A DNA stretch of 64,000 nt from CAWGCA01 sp963820955 (GTDB lineage Bacteria > Pseudomonadota > Gammaproteobacteria > Chromatiales > Chromatiaceae): assembly GCA_963820955.1 (NCBI GenBank), contig CAWGCA010000001.1, positions 45,946 to 109,945 on the forward strand. The letters run 5' to 3'. Within the stretch, counting starts at the first letter, position 1, and the number at the start of each line of letters is the position of its first letter. Both the position numbers and the translations under genes were made by a program. The notes under the pieces were generated by a model, which searched no databases, was not told the origin of the DNA, and was given only the letters and a program-made list of their open reading frames with translations. This document shows, piece after piece, positions 27,439-35,583 of the stretch.

Positions 27439-27792
27439 ACGCTGATTCAGTTCTCCGTGTCGCTGCTGCGGTCCTCTTCAAAACATCGCGTTGGGATCTG
27501 CGACTGTCAAGGCGTTAGGCATCTCTTGAAGCGGAGGATCCTTCAACCTGTATTGCGGGGAAAGGAGAGAAGCGGGTCTTTTCTGACATTTTTTCGAGCC
27601 TGCCAGCCTTATGGGTTAAAAGTTTTTCGGAAGATGCCGCCAAATCGACAAAGATGAGTCGGTTATTAGGTCGCGATGTTTGCGGTATGATCGGTTTCAC
27701 TCTTTGGACCATGAGGGCCCTATAACCCTTCCAGATGGGTGGGTTTTGCTAAATAGAGACGAGGGATTGTCGCGATCGAATCGGTGTGGCAA
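27439..27792. other. 354-bp stretch without a supported gene
   Basis: Short open frames exist on both strands, but none has a recognisable product or ribosome-binding site. No repeat copy and no clear terminator hairpin with a U tract was seen. Promoter elements for the following orphan gene may lie at its right end. Confidence 0.4.
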
Positions 27793-28275
27793 ATGCGTTC
27801 AGTACCCGCAGATTATGTTATCGACCTTCCCGCAACCACCCAAGCGGTTAAGCCGGTGGTATACCGGCAGTGGTTTGGATTCGAAGTCCGTGCCTTGCGG
27901 GAGATGTCCTATCATGCGGTTCGGGAAATGAATTGGACCGGAGGCATCAAGTTGCCCGCCTATGGCTATCTGTTTGTTGACACCCGGTCCGATGAGTATC
28001 AAGACACACCGACGAACATAGTCGTTGGCGCCGCGTTTTTTGCTCGCGATGTCTACGAGGATGTTCCCGCCGATTGGTTCATGACCGCGGTCTGGCTTCA
28101 TGAGACCGCCAGGGGAAGAGGTCTTTTCACCAGTGCTCTGCCGGAGATGGAGGAGGCATTCGGTCAGTTTGCCATCTGCGGACCATACAGTGACGGCTTC
28201 AAGTCATTGATGAAAAATCATCCCCAGGTGGGATCCCACGCCATCGAAAAATTTCTAGGCTCGTCGGGGTTATAA
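27793..28275 (+). CDS. hypothetical protein, possible GNAT-like acyltransferase
   Basis: A 160-residue protein not recognised with certainty. The segment WLHETARGRGLFTSALPEMEEAFG resembles GNAT motif A, where an R/Q-x-x-G-x-G/A loop binds acetyl-CoA, and is followed by a strand (FAICGPYS) and a helix, compatible with a short N-acetyltransferase. ATG 27793 is chosen; an in-frame GTG at 27784 is equally possible because no clear ribosome-binding site is present. The gene stands alone between the AAA-OmpA gene and the cytochrome leader region. Confidence 0.5.
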   Translation: MRSVPADYVIDLPATTQAVKPVVYRQWFGFEVRALREMSYHAVREMNWTGGIKLPAYGYLFVDTRSDEYQDTPTNIVVGAAFFARDVYEDVPADWFMTAVWLHETARGRGLFTSALPEMEEAFGQFAICGPYSDGFKSLMKNHPQVGSHAIEKFLGSSGL

Positions 28276-28572
28276 AAATAATCATAGAAGGCGATTATGA
28301 ACCCTTGATCTAAGGCCCTTCCAGAGTAGGATAACGACCAGCCTTAGCCTTTCTGCTGTCTTGAACGAATGCATAATTGAGCCCCCTCAATCGCCATATA
28401 TACAATCCGAAGTCATACCCCATGTTACAACAGAGACATGGAACATCGGAGTCAATCTCCAGATCAAAACCGTAACGACCTTCTCGGGATAAACAGGCGA
28501 GTTATAAAATACCAAGTAAAATAGAGGGATAAAGCAACCAGGCGTCCGATGCGGGCAGACTGCCGGTAAAGA

Positions 28573-28607
28573 TGTGAGATGCGTCGTTAACTAGTGTGAG
28601 ACGCGTC
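28573..28607 (+). promoter_or_regulatory. pair of 13-bp direct repeats, 22 bp apart
   Basis: TGTGAGATGCGTC (28573-28585) and TGTGAGACGCGTC (28595-28607) differ at one position and are spaced by exactly 22 bp, two turns of the helix. That phasing is typical of tandem sites for a dimeric regulator binding one face of DNA. The regulator is unknown. Confidence 0.5.
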
Positions 28608-28632
28608 ACCAATATAAGAAATAACTTTGTTT

Positions 28633-28673
28633 TTAAGCTTTCCTTAAGCTTTCTTTAAGCTGGCTCGTATAGA
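28633..28673 (+). promoter_or_regulatory. triple 11-bp-phased repeat with -10-like box
   Basis: TTAAGC occurs at 28633-28638, 28644-28649 and 28655-28660, exactly 11 bp apart, with conserved T/C-rich spacers. TATAGA follows at 28668-28673. Tandem half-sites with 11-bp periodicity just upstream of a -10 box are the hallmark of OmpR/PhoB-family response-regulator promoters in which the site replaces the -35 box. No -35 consensus is seen. The likely target is the PKD-multihaem cytochrome gene downstream. Confidence 0.55.
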
Positions 28674-29065
28674 GTCTTCATCGGTGAGTAGTTCGTTCCC
28701 AAGGTTTTGTTCCGTTGCGAGGATGATGGGCACAACCGAAGTACTGCGTTGATCTGATTACCAAGTCAAATAGAAAGGATTCTTCACAGGTGATTCATGC
28801 GCCTGCGACAGTGCTTCTTTGTGCCTCGGATTTTGCTTGGAACCAACGCGAGTTTACGGGAACGGTTGTTCGCCAAGGGGTTGGGCTTGGCTAGGTGGAT
28901 GTTGATTGGTGTATAGCCGTTGGCTGGTTATTGTCGTTACCTTTTACCGCCCCAGCGAGTCTGGATTGAAGTCTGTCCGTGGGAACGCAAGATTCCGGGC
29001 CACACGCTTGGTATCGGGTTATGTGGGATTGCGGGACTTCACTATCTTTACCAATGTTGGGAGAA

Positions 29066-32000
29066 ATGACATTGCAGACACAAACGCTATCTCGGCGATC
29101 GCACAGGCACCCTGCGATCACTCATACCGGGGCGCTGGCCGGTGCCAGACGAATGAGGGGGGCTTTCCTACTCCTTACCGGTATTCTTCTGACCGCACCA
29201 ACCCTGGTGCTGGCTGATGATGATGAAATCGATATCGATCGCGCGAGCTGGAGTAGCTGGCGCAACCAGTTGACGGTGCGCGGTGATAACGCGCCGGATA
29301 ATGCGACCGTGACCATTCGGTACGGTGAAAAAGATGATAGAGGTGCCGTGATCGGCACCACCAAGGCGGACGGTGATGGCGATTGGTCATTTAGTGTCTC
29401 TAGTCTGAATCCCGTGCCCTGTGAAGTTACCGTGCAGGCTGGCGGTCGCGACGACGATGATAAGGAAGTGCGCCGCGCTCCGCGCGACTGCAGCAACGAC
29501 GGTGATGGCATCGTTCAGCCGCCACCGGCGAACATTCCTCCGACGGCCGATGCCAACGGCCCCTATACCGGTACGACCGGAATTGCGGTGAGCTTCAGCA
29601 GCGCCGGTTCGAATGACCCGGACGGTAGCATTGCCTCCTATGCCTGGGACTTCGGCGACGGCAACACCAGCACCCAGGCTAACCCGAGCCACACCTACCA
29701 GTCGGCCGGTAACTACACTGTCTCCCTGACGGTGACCGACAACGACAATGCCAGCAACAGTGACTCCACTGCGGCGACAATCGCCGACCAGCCACCGGTC
29801 AACGTGCCGCCGGTTGCCAATGCGAATGGCCCATACACCGGGACAGCGGGCGTTGCGGTGAACTTCAGCAGCGCTGGCTCGAATGACCCGGATGGTAGCA
29901 TTGCCTCCTATGCCTGGGACTTCGGCGACGGCAACACCAGCACCCAGGCCAACCCGAGCCACACCTACCAGTCGGCCGGTAACTACACTGTCTCCCTGAC
30001 GGTGACCGACAACAGCAACGCCAGCAACAGTGACTCCACTGCGGCGACAATCGCCGACCAGCCACCGGTCAACGTGCCGCCGGTTGCCAATGCGAATGGC
30101 CCATACACCGGGACAGCGGGCGTTGCGGTGAACTTCAGCAGCGCTGGCTCGAATGACCCGGACGGTAACATTGCCTCCTATGCCTGGGACTTCGGCGACG
30201 GCAACACCAGCACCCAGGCCAACCCGAGCCACACCTACCAGTCGGCCGGTAACTACACTGTCTCCCTGACGGTGACCGACAACAACAACGCCAGCAACAG
30301 TGACTCCACTGCGGCGACAATCGCCGACCAGCCACCGGTCAATGTGCCGCCGATTGCCAATGCGAACGGCCCGTATGTCGGGACCACGGATGTTGCGGTG
30401 AGCTTCAGCAGCGCCGGTTCAAATGATCCTGACGGCAGTAGCGTTACCTACAGCTGGGACTTTGGCGACGGCAACACCAGTGCCCAGGCTAACCCAAGCC
30501 ACACCTACCAGTCGGCTGGTAACTACAATGTCTCCCTGACGGTGACCGACAACGCCGGTGACACGGGTACGGATTCAACCACCGCGTCGGTTACGGATCC
30601 GGTAGTCTGTACCTCACCTATCCAGGACCACTGCACGATCACCGAGTACACCGGCCCCGAGGTCTGTGTCCAGTGCCACGAAAAGCAGGCAATTGACATG
30701 CATGGCTCGGTGCACTACCAGCAGGGTGGAGACTACCCCAATACGACCAACATCCCGCTTAATTTTGCGGCAGCCGGCGAGCGGCCCGCACAGGCGGCAG
30801 GCGATCTGGTCGCCACCGGCATTAACACCTACTGCGGCACACACGAGAATTCGCCGCGCTTTACCTGCGCCGGCTGTCACGTGGGCAACGGGCGGTTCCC
30901 CATGGCCCAGTCGGATTTCGAACAACTTGATCCCGCCTCTCAGGCTGCACACGATCAGTTGGCTAACATTGATTGCTTGATGTGTCATCAGGAAGACTAC
31001 AAACGCTTTCCGGACTGGTTAACACAGGCAGAAGGCGGCAACGGCTACGGCTTCATAGACCTGATCCTGCTGAACGTGGAGGATGATGGCAATGGCAATC
31101 TGGTTGAACTGGACGGTGCGAAAGTGGTACGCACTGGTTTCGCCGGCATACCGAACGTCGATCCTGTCACTGGGGACTTTCAGTTCATGCCTGCCGGCAG
31201 CGACACCTTGCCCGATACTGTACCCATGGCGCCGATGGCCCTTACTACGCTTGAGGCGGCACAGAACGTCCATCTCACCACTCGCCAGTCCTGCCTCAAC
31301 TGTCACGCTGGAGCGGCCGGTGGCGACGGCACCAAGCGCGGTGATCTGTCCAAGGAGAACGTGGATCCGCACATCTCAGTCGATATGCACATGAGTACAG
31401 CGGGCGCCAACCTGACCTGCTCGGACTGCCACAGCGAGACCCTGCCGGACGGCACTGGTCACCGTCTGCGCGGACGTGGCCTGGATCTGCGGCCGAACGA
31501 CGTGGCCGAGCGGTTCACCTGCGAAAGCTGCCATGATGATCGTCCGCACGGCGACTTCAGCACCACTGCCGGCGCTAGTAGAGACAAGCATGCACAGAAA
31601 GTGGCCTGTCAGACCTGTCACATCCCGAACTACGCCAAGGCGGCTGTAGGCACCGAGGTAGCGCGCGACTGGCAGGATCCGCACCCCTCGGCCGCGGCCT
31701 GTAACGGACGCGGTGGCTGGCTGCCGCGGGAGGATAAGGGCGGCCTCGATGGGGGGAGCCTGATACCCAGCTATCAATGGTTCGATGGCACCAGCGAGAT
31801 CTACTTTCTCGGCGAGTCGCTGGACAATGTTCCGACCGTGCCGCTGGACGCCGATGTGGCCGCCAGTTTTGTCGGCGACTTCAATCCAGGCGAACCGGCC
31901 TACGTGATCGGCATGCCCAACGGCGACGTAGCCAGTACCAGCCTCGATACCAAGCTCTATCCCATGAAGGAGCACTGGGGCAAGCTGGCTCGCAACGACG

Positions 32001-32458
32001 ACGACAATACATTGGTCGGTCACTCCACATTCGAGTTCTTCCGCACTGGCAGTTTCTGCCGTGCGGTGGCCGTTGGTTTGGGGCTGGAAGATGTCAATGT
32101 GGATCCCAGCACTGTGTGTGGTGGTCTCCCTGGCGACCTGGAAATGCCGCAGGGTACTAACACAAGTGTTGTTGCGGTACACACCTTCCAGACCATCAAC
32201 CATGGTGTGGAGACCATTGGTAGTGCGCTTGACTGTAACTCTTGCCACGAGAGCACTGCGAGGATGGACCTCCAGGGAGATCTCGGTTACGCGTTGAAGG
32301 GGCCCGAGTCCCAAGTCTGTACCCAGTGCCACGGAAGTGAAAACTCCATGAGTTTCAATGGGGTACATGATCGGCATGTGAGGCGGGAGGGCAAAGACTG
32401 CTCGGTCTGCCACACGTTCTCCCGGCCGGAACGAGGCTTGAGTACCCGCCTTAACTAG
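29066..32458 (+). CDS. exported PKD-repeat decahaem c-type cytochrome
   Basis: About 1130 residues. A hydrophobic signal segment (MRGAFLLLTGILLTAPTLVLA) precedes a beta-rich N-terminal domain with an Asp-rich stretch. Four PKD domains follow (DNA units of 270 bp, 29521-30600), then a C-terminal redox half with ten CxxCH haem sites: CVQCH, CAGCH, CLMCH, CLNCH, CSDCH, CESCH, CQTCH, CNSCH, CTQCH and CSVCH. It should be exported through Sec and loaded with haem in the periplasm or outside. PKD domains commonly mediate adhesion or protein contacts, so an extracellular or surface electron carrier is an inference. Start is uncertain: ATG 29066 or ATG 29153, the latter directly before the signal peptide. 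A terminator follows the stop. Confidence 0.87.
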   Translation: MTLQTQTLSRRSHRHPAITHTGALAGARRMRGAFLLLTGILLTAPTLVLADDDEIDIDRASWSSWRNQLTVRGDNAPDNATVTIRYGEKDDRGAVIGTTKADGDGDWSFSVSSLNPVPCEVTVQAGGRDDDDKEVRRAPRDCSNDGDGIVQPPPANIPPTADANGPYTGTTGIAVSFSSAGSNDPDGSIASYAWDFGDGNTSTQANPSHTYQSAGNYTVSLTVTDNDNASNSDSTAATIADQPPVNVPPVANANGPYTGTAGVAVNFSSAGSNDPDGSIASYAWDFGDGNTSTQANPSHTYQSAGNYTVSLTVTDNSNASNSDSTAATIADQPPVNVPPVANANGPYTGTAGVAVNFSSAGSNDPDGNIASYAWDFGDGNTSTQANPSHTYQSAGNYTVSLTVTDNNNASNSDSTAATIADQPPVNVPPIANANGPYVGTTDVAVSFSSAGSNDPDGSSVTYSWDFGDGNTSAQANPSHTYQSAGNYNVSLTVTDNAGDTGTDSTTASVTDPVVCTSPIQDHCTITEYTGPEVCVQCHEKQAIDMHGSVHYQQGGDYPNTTNIPLNFAAAGERPAQAAGDLVATGINTYCGTHENSPRFTCAGCHVGNGRFPMAQSDFEQLDPASQAAHDQLANIDCLMCHQEDYKRFPDWLTQAEGGNGYGFIDLILLNVEDDGNGNLVELDGAKVVRTGFAGIPNVDPVTGDFQFMPAGSDTLPDTVPMAPMALTTLEAAQNVHLTTRQSCLNCHAGAAGGDGTKRGDLSKENVDPHISVDMHMSTAGANLTCSDCHSETLPDGTGHRLRGRGLDLRPNDVAERFTCESCHDDRPHGDFSTTAGASRDKHAQKVACQTCHIPNYAKAAVGTEVARDWQDPHPSAAACNGRGGWLPREDKGGLDGGSLIPSYQWFDGTSEIYFLGESLDNVPTVPLDADVAASFVGDFNPGEPAYVIGMPNGDVASTSLDTKLYPMKEHWGKLARNDDDNTLVGHSTFEFFRTGSFCRAVAVGLGLEDVNVDPSTVCGGLPGDLEMPQGTNTSVVAVHTFQTINHGVETIGSALDCNSCHESTARMDLQGDLGYALKGPESQVCTQCHGSENSMSFNGVHDRHVRREGKDCSVCHTFSRPERGLSTRLN
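29521..30600 (+). repeat. four tandem 270-bp PKD-encoding units
   Basis: Units start at 29521, 29791, 30061 and 30331, each 270 bp or 90 codons. The second and third are nearly identical at the DNA level, including synonymous positions, while the first and fourth are slightly diverged, the last ending in a different tail. Such identity implies recent duplication or gene conversion and predicts copy-number variation between strains. This is coding repetition, not a CRISPR. Confidence 0.9.
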
Positions 32459-32476
32459 GACGAGAGACTAAAGAGT

Positions 32477-32547
32477 ATGGCGGCAGGGAAGCCGCCGGAA
32501 TCAACCAACGCCCCCGCCCGGTGGATACCAGGCGGGGGTGTTTTTAT
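32477..32547 (+). terminator. rho-independent terminator after the cytochrome gene
   Basis: The inverted pair CGCCCCCGCC (32509-32518) and GGCGGGGGTG (32531-32540) forms a GC-rich stem with a 12-base loop, followed by TTTTTATTT. A smaller hairpin GGCGGC-AGGGAA-GCCGCC lies just upstream. It ends plus-strand transcription before the convergent kinase-nuclease gene. Confidence 0.85.
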
Positions 32548-32575
32548 TTGTGCAGGGCATGCTCGTTGAGAACAT

Positions 32576-34519
32576 CTATGACCCCTGTTGCGGCATCACG
32601 ACCTGTGGACAGAGTGCGGCTATTTCGTCGTAGACCTGCCAGGGCTGCTTTTCATAGCGGCGGGAAAAATGAAAGGGTATCAAGTACTGCACACCGGCCT
32701 GGTTGGCTATTTCGGCACAGGATCGGGTTGTCAGGTGTCCGCTGCGTTTCGCCTGGGCCTCCTCCCGAAGCAGAAAGGTTGATTCACAGAACAGGGTATG
32801 CGCACCCGTTGCCAGCGACATCAGCCGTTGGCGGTTATCCGGGGTGTCAGAGAAGTCTGTGGCATACACAAGCTTTTTACCCTCGCTGACCAGTATCAGA
32901 TCTTCGCTAAGTCTCTCGACCGTCTCACACCGGCCATCGGGCAGCCTGAGCTCAAGGCTGTGCTCAGCGGCCAGGATATGCCGTTTCAGGTCGTTCAACC
33001 AGGGGCCGGGTTTCAGTTTCCTTTGTTGCAACCGCTCCTTGCGCACCTTGATCTCTAGAGAGGGCTGATAGGCATAGGCCAGAACAGGCGTACCGTGATC
33101 CAGGGTGACAGCCTGCACCTGAAAGTCAACTTCGGCCAACAATACACCATCAGCGCACTCTTCTTCACCGAGGAAATCCCGTCCAGCTTTTCCCGCCTGC
33201 AGGCGGTAACCATGCAATCGGTTGTCGTGGAGTTCGAGTACCTCGAACAGCGGTCCGTGGTCTCCGATCCGATCCCAGCGGATCCCACTGATCAGACCTT
33301 CGATATGGGCTGCCAGACCGGGGGGGCCATACAGACGACAGATCGATGTTTCACCGATACGGGAACGCAGCAGCCAGAGAAAGCCGCTGATGTGGTCCAT
33401 ATGGGCATGGCTGATAAAGACATCGCTGACTTGATGGGCGATGCGGGCCGGGAGCCTCGAACCATCACCAAGATCGAACATCAGGCTGCGACGACTTTGA
33501 CCCAGACGCAGGTGCAGCAGGGGGTCGCCGAAGATCCCGTTCATCAGCGTTGCCGTGACCTTTCCTACCTGTACCAAGGGTCGCACACCGCTGCTCCGCA
33601 ACAGGGCGTCTGGTAGCACGTCAGATCGCGGGATGTAACGTACGATACCATCGGCGAAGCGTTTGCTGGAGACCAACAAGTTCTCTTCATTGCGGCAGGC
33701 ATCGCGTACCAGCAGCGTCTTGGTTGGCGATACACCAGCTGGCAGGAGCACTGACAGGGTTGTTTCATAAAAACCGCTGACCTCTCCCATGGCTATTGAT
33801 CTATCCCTTTTCAGGAATGCCACCTGTTTTCCCAGCCAGGCCTCCACTGCTTTCCGCGGTGGGGTGCCAACCAGATTCAATGACTCCAATGCAATTCGGT
33901 GTTCGATGGCCCCGGTGAGGTATCTATCCCACAAGCTGCTGCGACTGCGCGCACGGCGCGCCTTGCTAGGCCGATTGGCAGCCAATGAAGCGCGCAGATA
34001 GGCAATATCGCATGTCAGGGTATTTAGCTCATCAGCCAATGGCAGTGACTGCCCCTCACGCATGAGTACCAGTACCAGGTCGATAGCGGCCGTCCGTACC
34101 AGGGCATCCAGCAATTCAGCTCCTGCCACCCCCCTGACCACACCGGGTGCATCCAGCAAGAGCGAGGGCTCCGTCACTTCCGCTGCCAGTTTGGCCACTG
34201 CCGATACCAGCGGTAACCGGAATCGGGCGGCGTCCAGGGTGCAGAGTGGCTCGACCCGCACTGGAGACCATTTCCCTGCCTGCCAGGTGCCGAGACAGAC
34301 AGCACCGGGTACGCCAAAGTCCGGCGACCCGGGATCCGCGCCCAGACAGAATATCCGATGCCCGGAAATTGCCAGCTGCCCGGCGAGCCCGGCTGCCAGA
34401 GTCGTTTTGCCTATGCCCGGTTGTCCAAAGATCAATACCCGGTGATTTCCTATAGGCAGTTGATCGACCAGAAGTTCCGGTCTGCAGGCCAGAAGGATTG
34501 GCCTAAGCGTTTGCTTCAT
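32576..34519 (-). CDS. Clp1/Grc3-type polynucleotide kinase fused to RNase Z-like metallo-beta-lactamase
   Basis: A 647-residue two-domain protein, probably cytoplasmic. Residues 1-270 look like a Clp1/Grc3 5'-hydroxyl polynucleotide kinase: P-loop GQPGIGKT (32-39), the family block ADPGSPDFGVPGAVCLG (61-77) resembling DxGQxxFxxPG, and LLLDAPGVVRGVAGAELL. Residues about 310-647 form an RNase Z/ELAC-type metallo-beta-lactamase: NGIFGDPLLHLRL, the metal motif His370-Ala-His372-Met-Asp374-His375, YATDFSD, FCESTFL and PFHFSRRY. RNase Z cuts tRNA precursors at the 3' end, and Clp1/Grc3 kinases phosphorylate RNA 5' ends. A single RNA repair or maturation enzyme is inferred. AGGAG lies unusually close to the ATG. 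The gene stands alone. Confidence 0.8.
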   Translation of the reverse strand: MKQTLRPILLACRPELLVDQLPIGNHRVLIFGQPGIGKTTLAAGLAGQLAISGHRIFCLGADPGSPDFGVPGAVCLGTWQAGKWSPVRVEPLCTLDAARFRLPLVSAVAKLAAEVTEPSLLLDAPGVVRGVAGAELLDALVRTAAIDLVLVLMREGQSLPLADELNTLTCDIAYLRASLAANRPSKARRARSRSSLWDRYLTGAIEHRIALESLNLVGTPPRKAVEAWLGKQVAFLKRDRSIAMGEVSGFYETTLSVLLPAGVSPTKTLLVRDACRNEENLLVSSKRFADGIVRYIPRSDVLPDALLRSSGVRPLVQVGKVTATLMNGIFGDPLLHLRLGQSRRSLMFDLGDGSRLPARIAHQVSDVFISHAHMDHISGFLWLLRSRIGETSICRLYGPPGLAAHIEGLISGIRWDRIGDHGPLFEVLELHDNRLHGYRLQAGKAGRDFLGEEECADGVLLAEVDFQVQAVTLDHGTPVLAYAYQPSLEIKVRKERLQQRKLKPGPWLNDLKRHILAAEHSLELRLPDGRCETVERLSEDLILVSEGKKLVYATDFSDTPDNRQRLMSLATGAHTLFCESTFLLREEAQAKRSGHLTTRSCAEIANQAGVQYLIPFHFSRRYEKQPWQVYDEIAALCPQVVMPQQGS

Positions 34520-34844
34520 CTCCTGTGCCTCCCCACATAGAGCTTAGCCAATGAGGGAACACTGACCGGTATTTAGGGCCAGTAAATAACCCCGAATGAA
34601 ACCTAGCGCAGTTTCGGAGAACTGGGGGCAGGGAAGCGGCGTCTACGAACCTAATTAATGATGGTATTTTCCTAAAATATAACAAGAACTTACTGGACCC
34701 CGGCAGTCACTGGGATGGCTGCGGTTGGCCATTTTCAGGACAACCCTTGTGACCACATTCACGTTCCCGCCGCCAATAGTTCAAGGGCAGTCTCCCGTTG
34801 GACGCTAAATACCATTGTGTCCATCTTCGAAGGGAGCAGAATCA
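34520..34844. other. 325-bp divergent intergenic region
   Basis: This lies between the divergent kinase-nuclease gene and the ankyrin gene and should hold promoters for both. An AT-rich stretch around 34660-34685 could include a promoter, but no confident -35/-10 pair was fixed. No repeat copy or RNA gene was seen. Confidence 0.4.
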
Positions 34845-35408
34845 ATGTCACGACAACGTCTGTACGCCGGATTGCTGGCCTTATCCAGTATCCTGATCAT
34901 CAATACGGCCAGCGCGGGCCAGCTACACGATGCCATCGAGAAGGGAGAGACGGCTAAGGTAAAACAGCTACTTGCGAATGGAAAAGTCAATTTCCAGTCT
35001 ACCAACAACAACGGCTTTCTTCCTCTGCAGGTTGCGGTAATGTACGGCCGTACCGAAGTATGCGAACTGCTGATCAAACAGGGAGAGGATGTCAACGAGC
35101 AAGACCGAGCAGGCGGTATGGCGCCATTACACATAGCAGCCGGGAAGGGTAATCTGCCCCAGTCAGTCTGGATGGTACTGCTCGACAATGGCGCGAATCT
35201 GAATATCAAAGATCGATACGGGCGCACCCCACTGCATCTGATTGCCAGGGCCGGTGATCCCAGGATCGCCAAGATGCTGATCAAGAAGGGTGCCCGTACC
35301 AATATACGCGACCAGCAGGGAAAGACGCCGCTCGATATTGCCAGCGACAGTGGGCACGAGAAGATGGTGGCGGTGCTTTCCCAGGAGAGTGTTGCCGCCC
35401 GCCGCTGA
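34845..35408 (+). CDS. exported ankyrin-repeat protein
   Basis: A 187-residue protein with an N-terminal signal peptide (LYAGLLALSSILIINTASAG) and about four ankyrin repeats (for example NGFLPLQVAVMYGRTEVCELLIKQGEDVN and GRTPLHLIARAGDPRIAKMLIKKGA). It should act in the periplasm as a protein-binding scaffold; partner unknown. ATG 34845 is supported by AGGGAG 8 bases upstream; the frame is open to 34815. A bidirectional terminator lies downstream. Confidence 0.85.
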   Translation: MSRQRLYAGLLALSSILIINTASAGQLHDAIEKGETAKVKQLLANGKVNFQSTNNNGFLPLQVAVMYGRTEVCELLIKQGEDVNEQDRAGGMAPLHIAAGKGNLPQSVWMVLLDNGANLNIKDRYGRTPLHLIARAGDPRIAKMLIKKGARTNIRDQQGKTPLDIASDSGHEKMVAVLSQESVAARR

Positions 35409-35514
35409 GTTTGGTCCGAACTTTTTCACCCCCGGCCCGGAGGGGACGGGGGGTGAATCAGCATTCCACCGACAGGCGCACATATCAGGTTGATCTGAAA
35501 AGAGCCCCTGAAAT

Positions 35515-35556
35515 AGCAAAGCCCGCCAGGGATTTCCTGGCGGGCTTTGCTTGATT
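35515..35556. terminator. bidirectional terminator between ankyrin gene and gluQ
   Basis: AGCAAAGCCCGCCAGG (35515-35530) and CCTGGCGGGCTTTGCT (35536-35551) form a perfect 16-bp stem with a GATTT loop, with T-rich flanks usable on either strand. It ends ankyrin transcription from the left and gluQ from the right. A second GC-rich hairpin with arms CACCCCC / GGGGGTG at about 35428-35455 lies nearby. Confidence 0.85.
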
Positions 35557-35583
35557 TTGCGGCACCGAGTCATTTCAGATGAA

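Larger units (their letters stand above)
28276..29065 (+). other. long leader/regulatory region before the multihaem gene
   Basis: About 790 bp without a supported gene. It contains two phased direct repeats (28573-28607), three TTAAGC repeats 11 bp apart (28633-28660) and a -10-like TATAGA (28668-28673). A 39-codon frame (28797-28916, starting MRLRQCFFVPRILLG) follows and could be a leader peptide, but only an AGG upstream supports it. No recognisable riboswitch fold was seen. The distance from the presumed promoter to the cytochrome start (about 390 bp) implies a long 5' untranslated region or a small gene. Confidence 0.5.

Noticed and set aside
29387..30232. 281-codon antisense frame through the PKD repeats
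   Set aside because: It exists only because the repeats are near-identical and lack stops on the other strand.
29521..30600. CRISPR-like regular repetition
   Set aside because: Repeat units are 270 bp, in frame and encode PKD domains; there are no short repeats with unique spacers.
31376..32413. 345-codon open frame antisense to the cytochrome gene
   Set aside because: It mirrors GC-rich codon structure of the real gene; the plus-strand product has a signal peptide, PKD domains and haem motifs, while the antisense product has no recognisable features.
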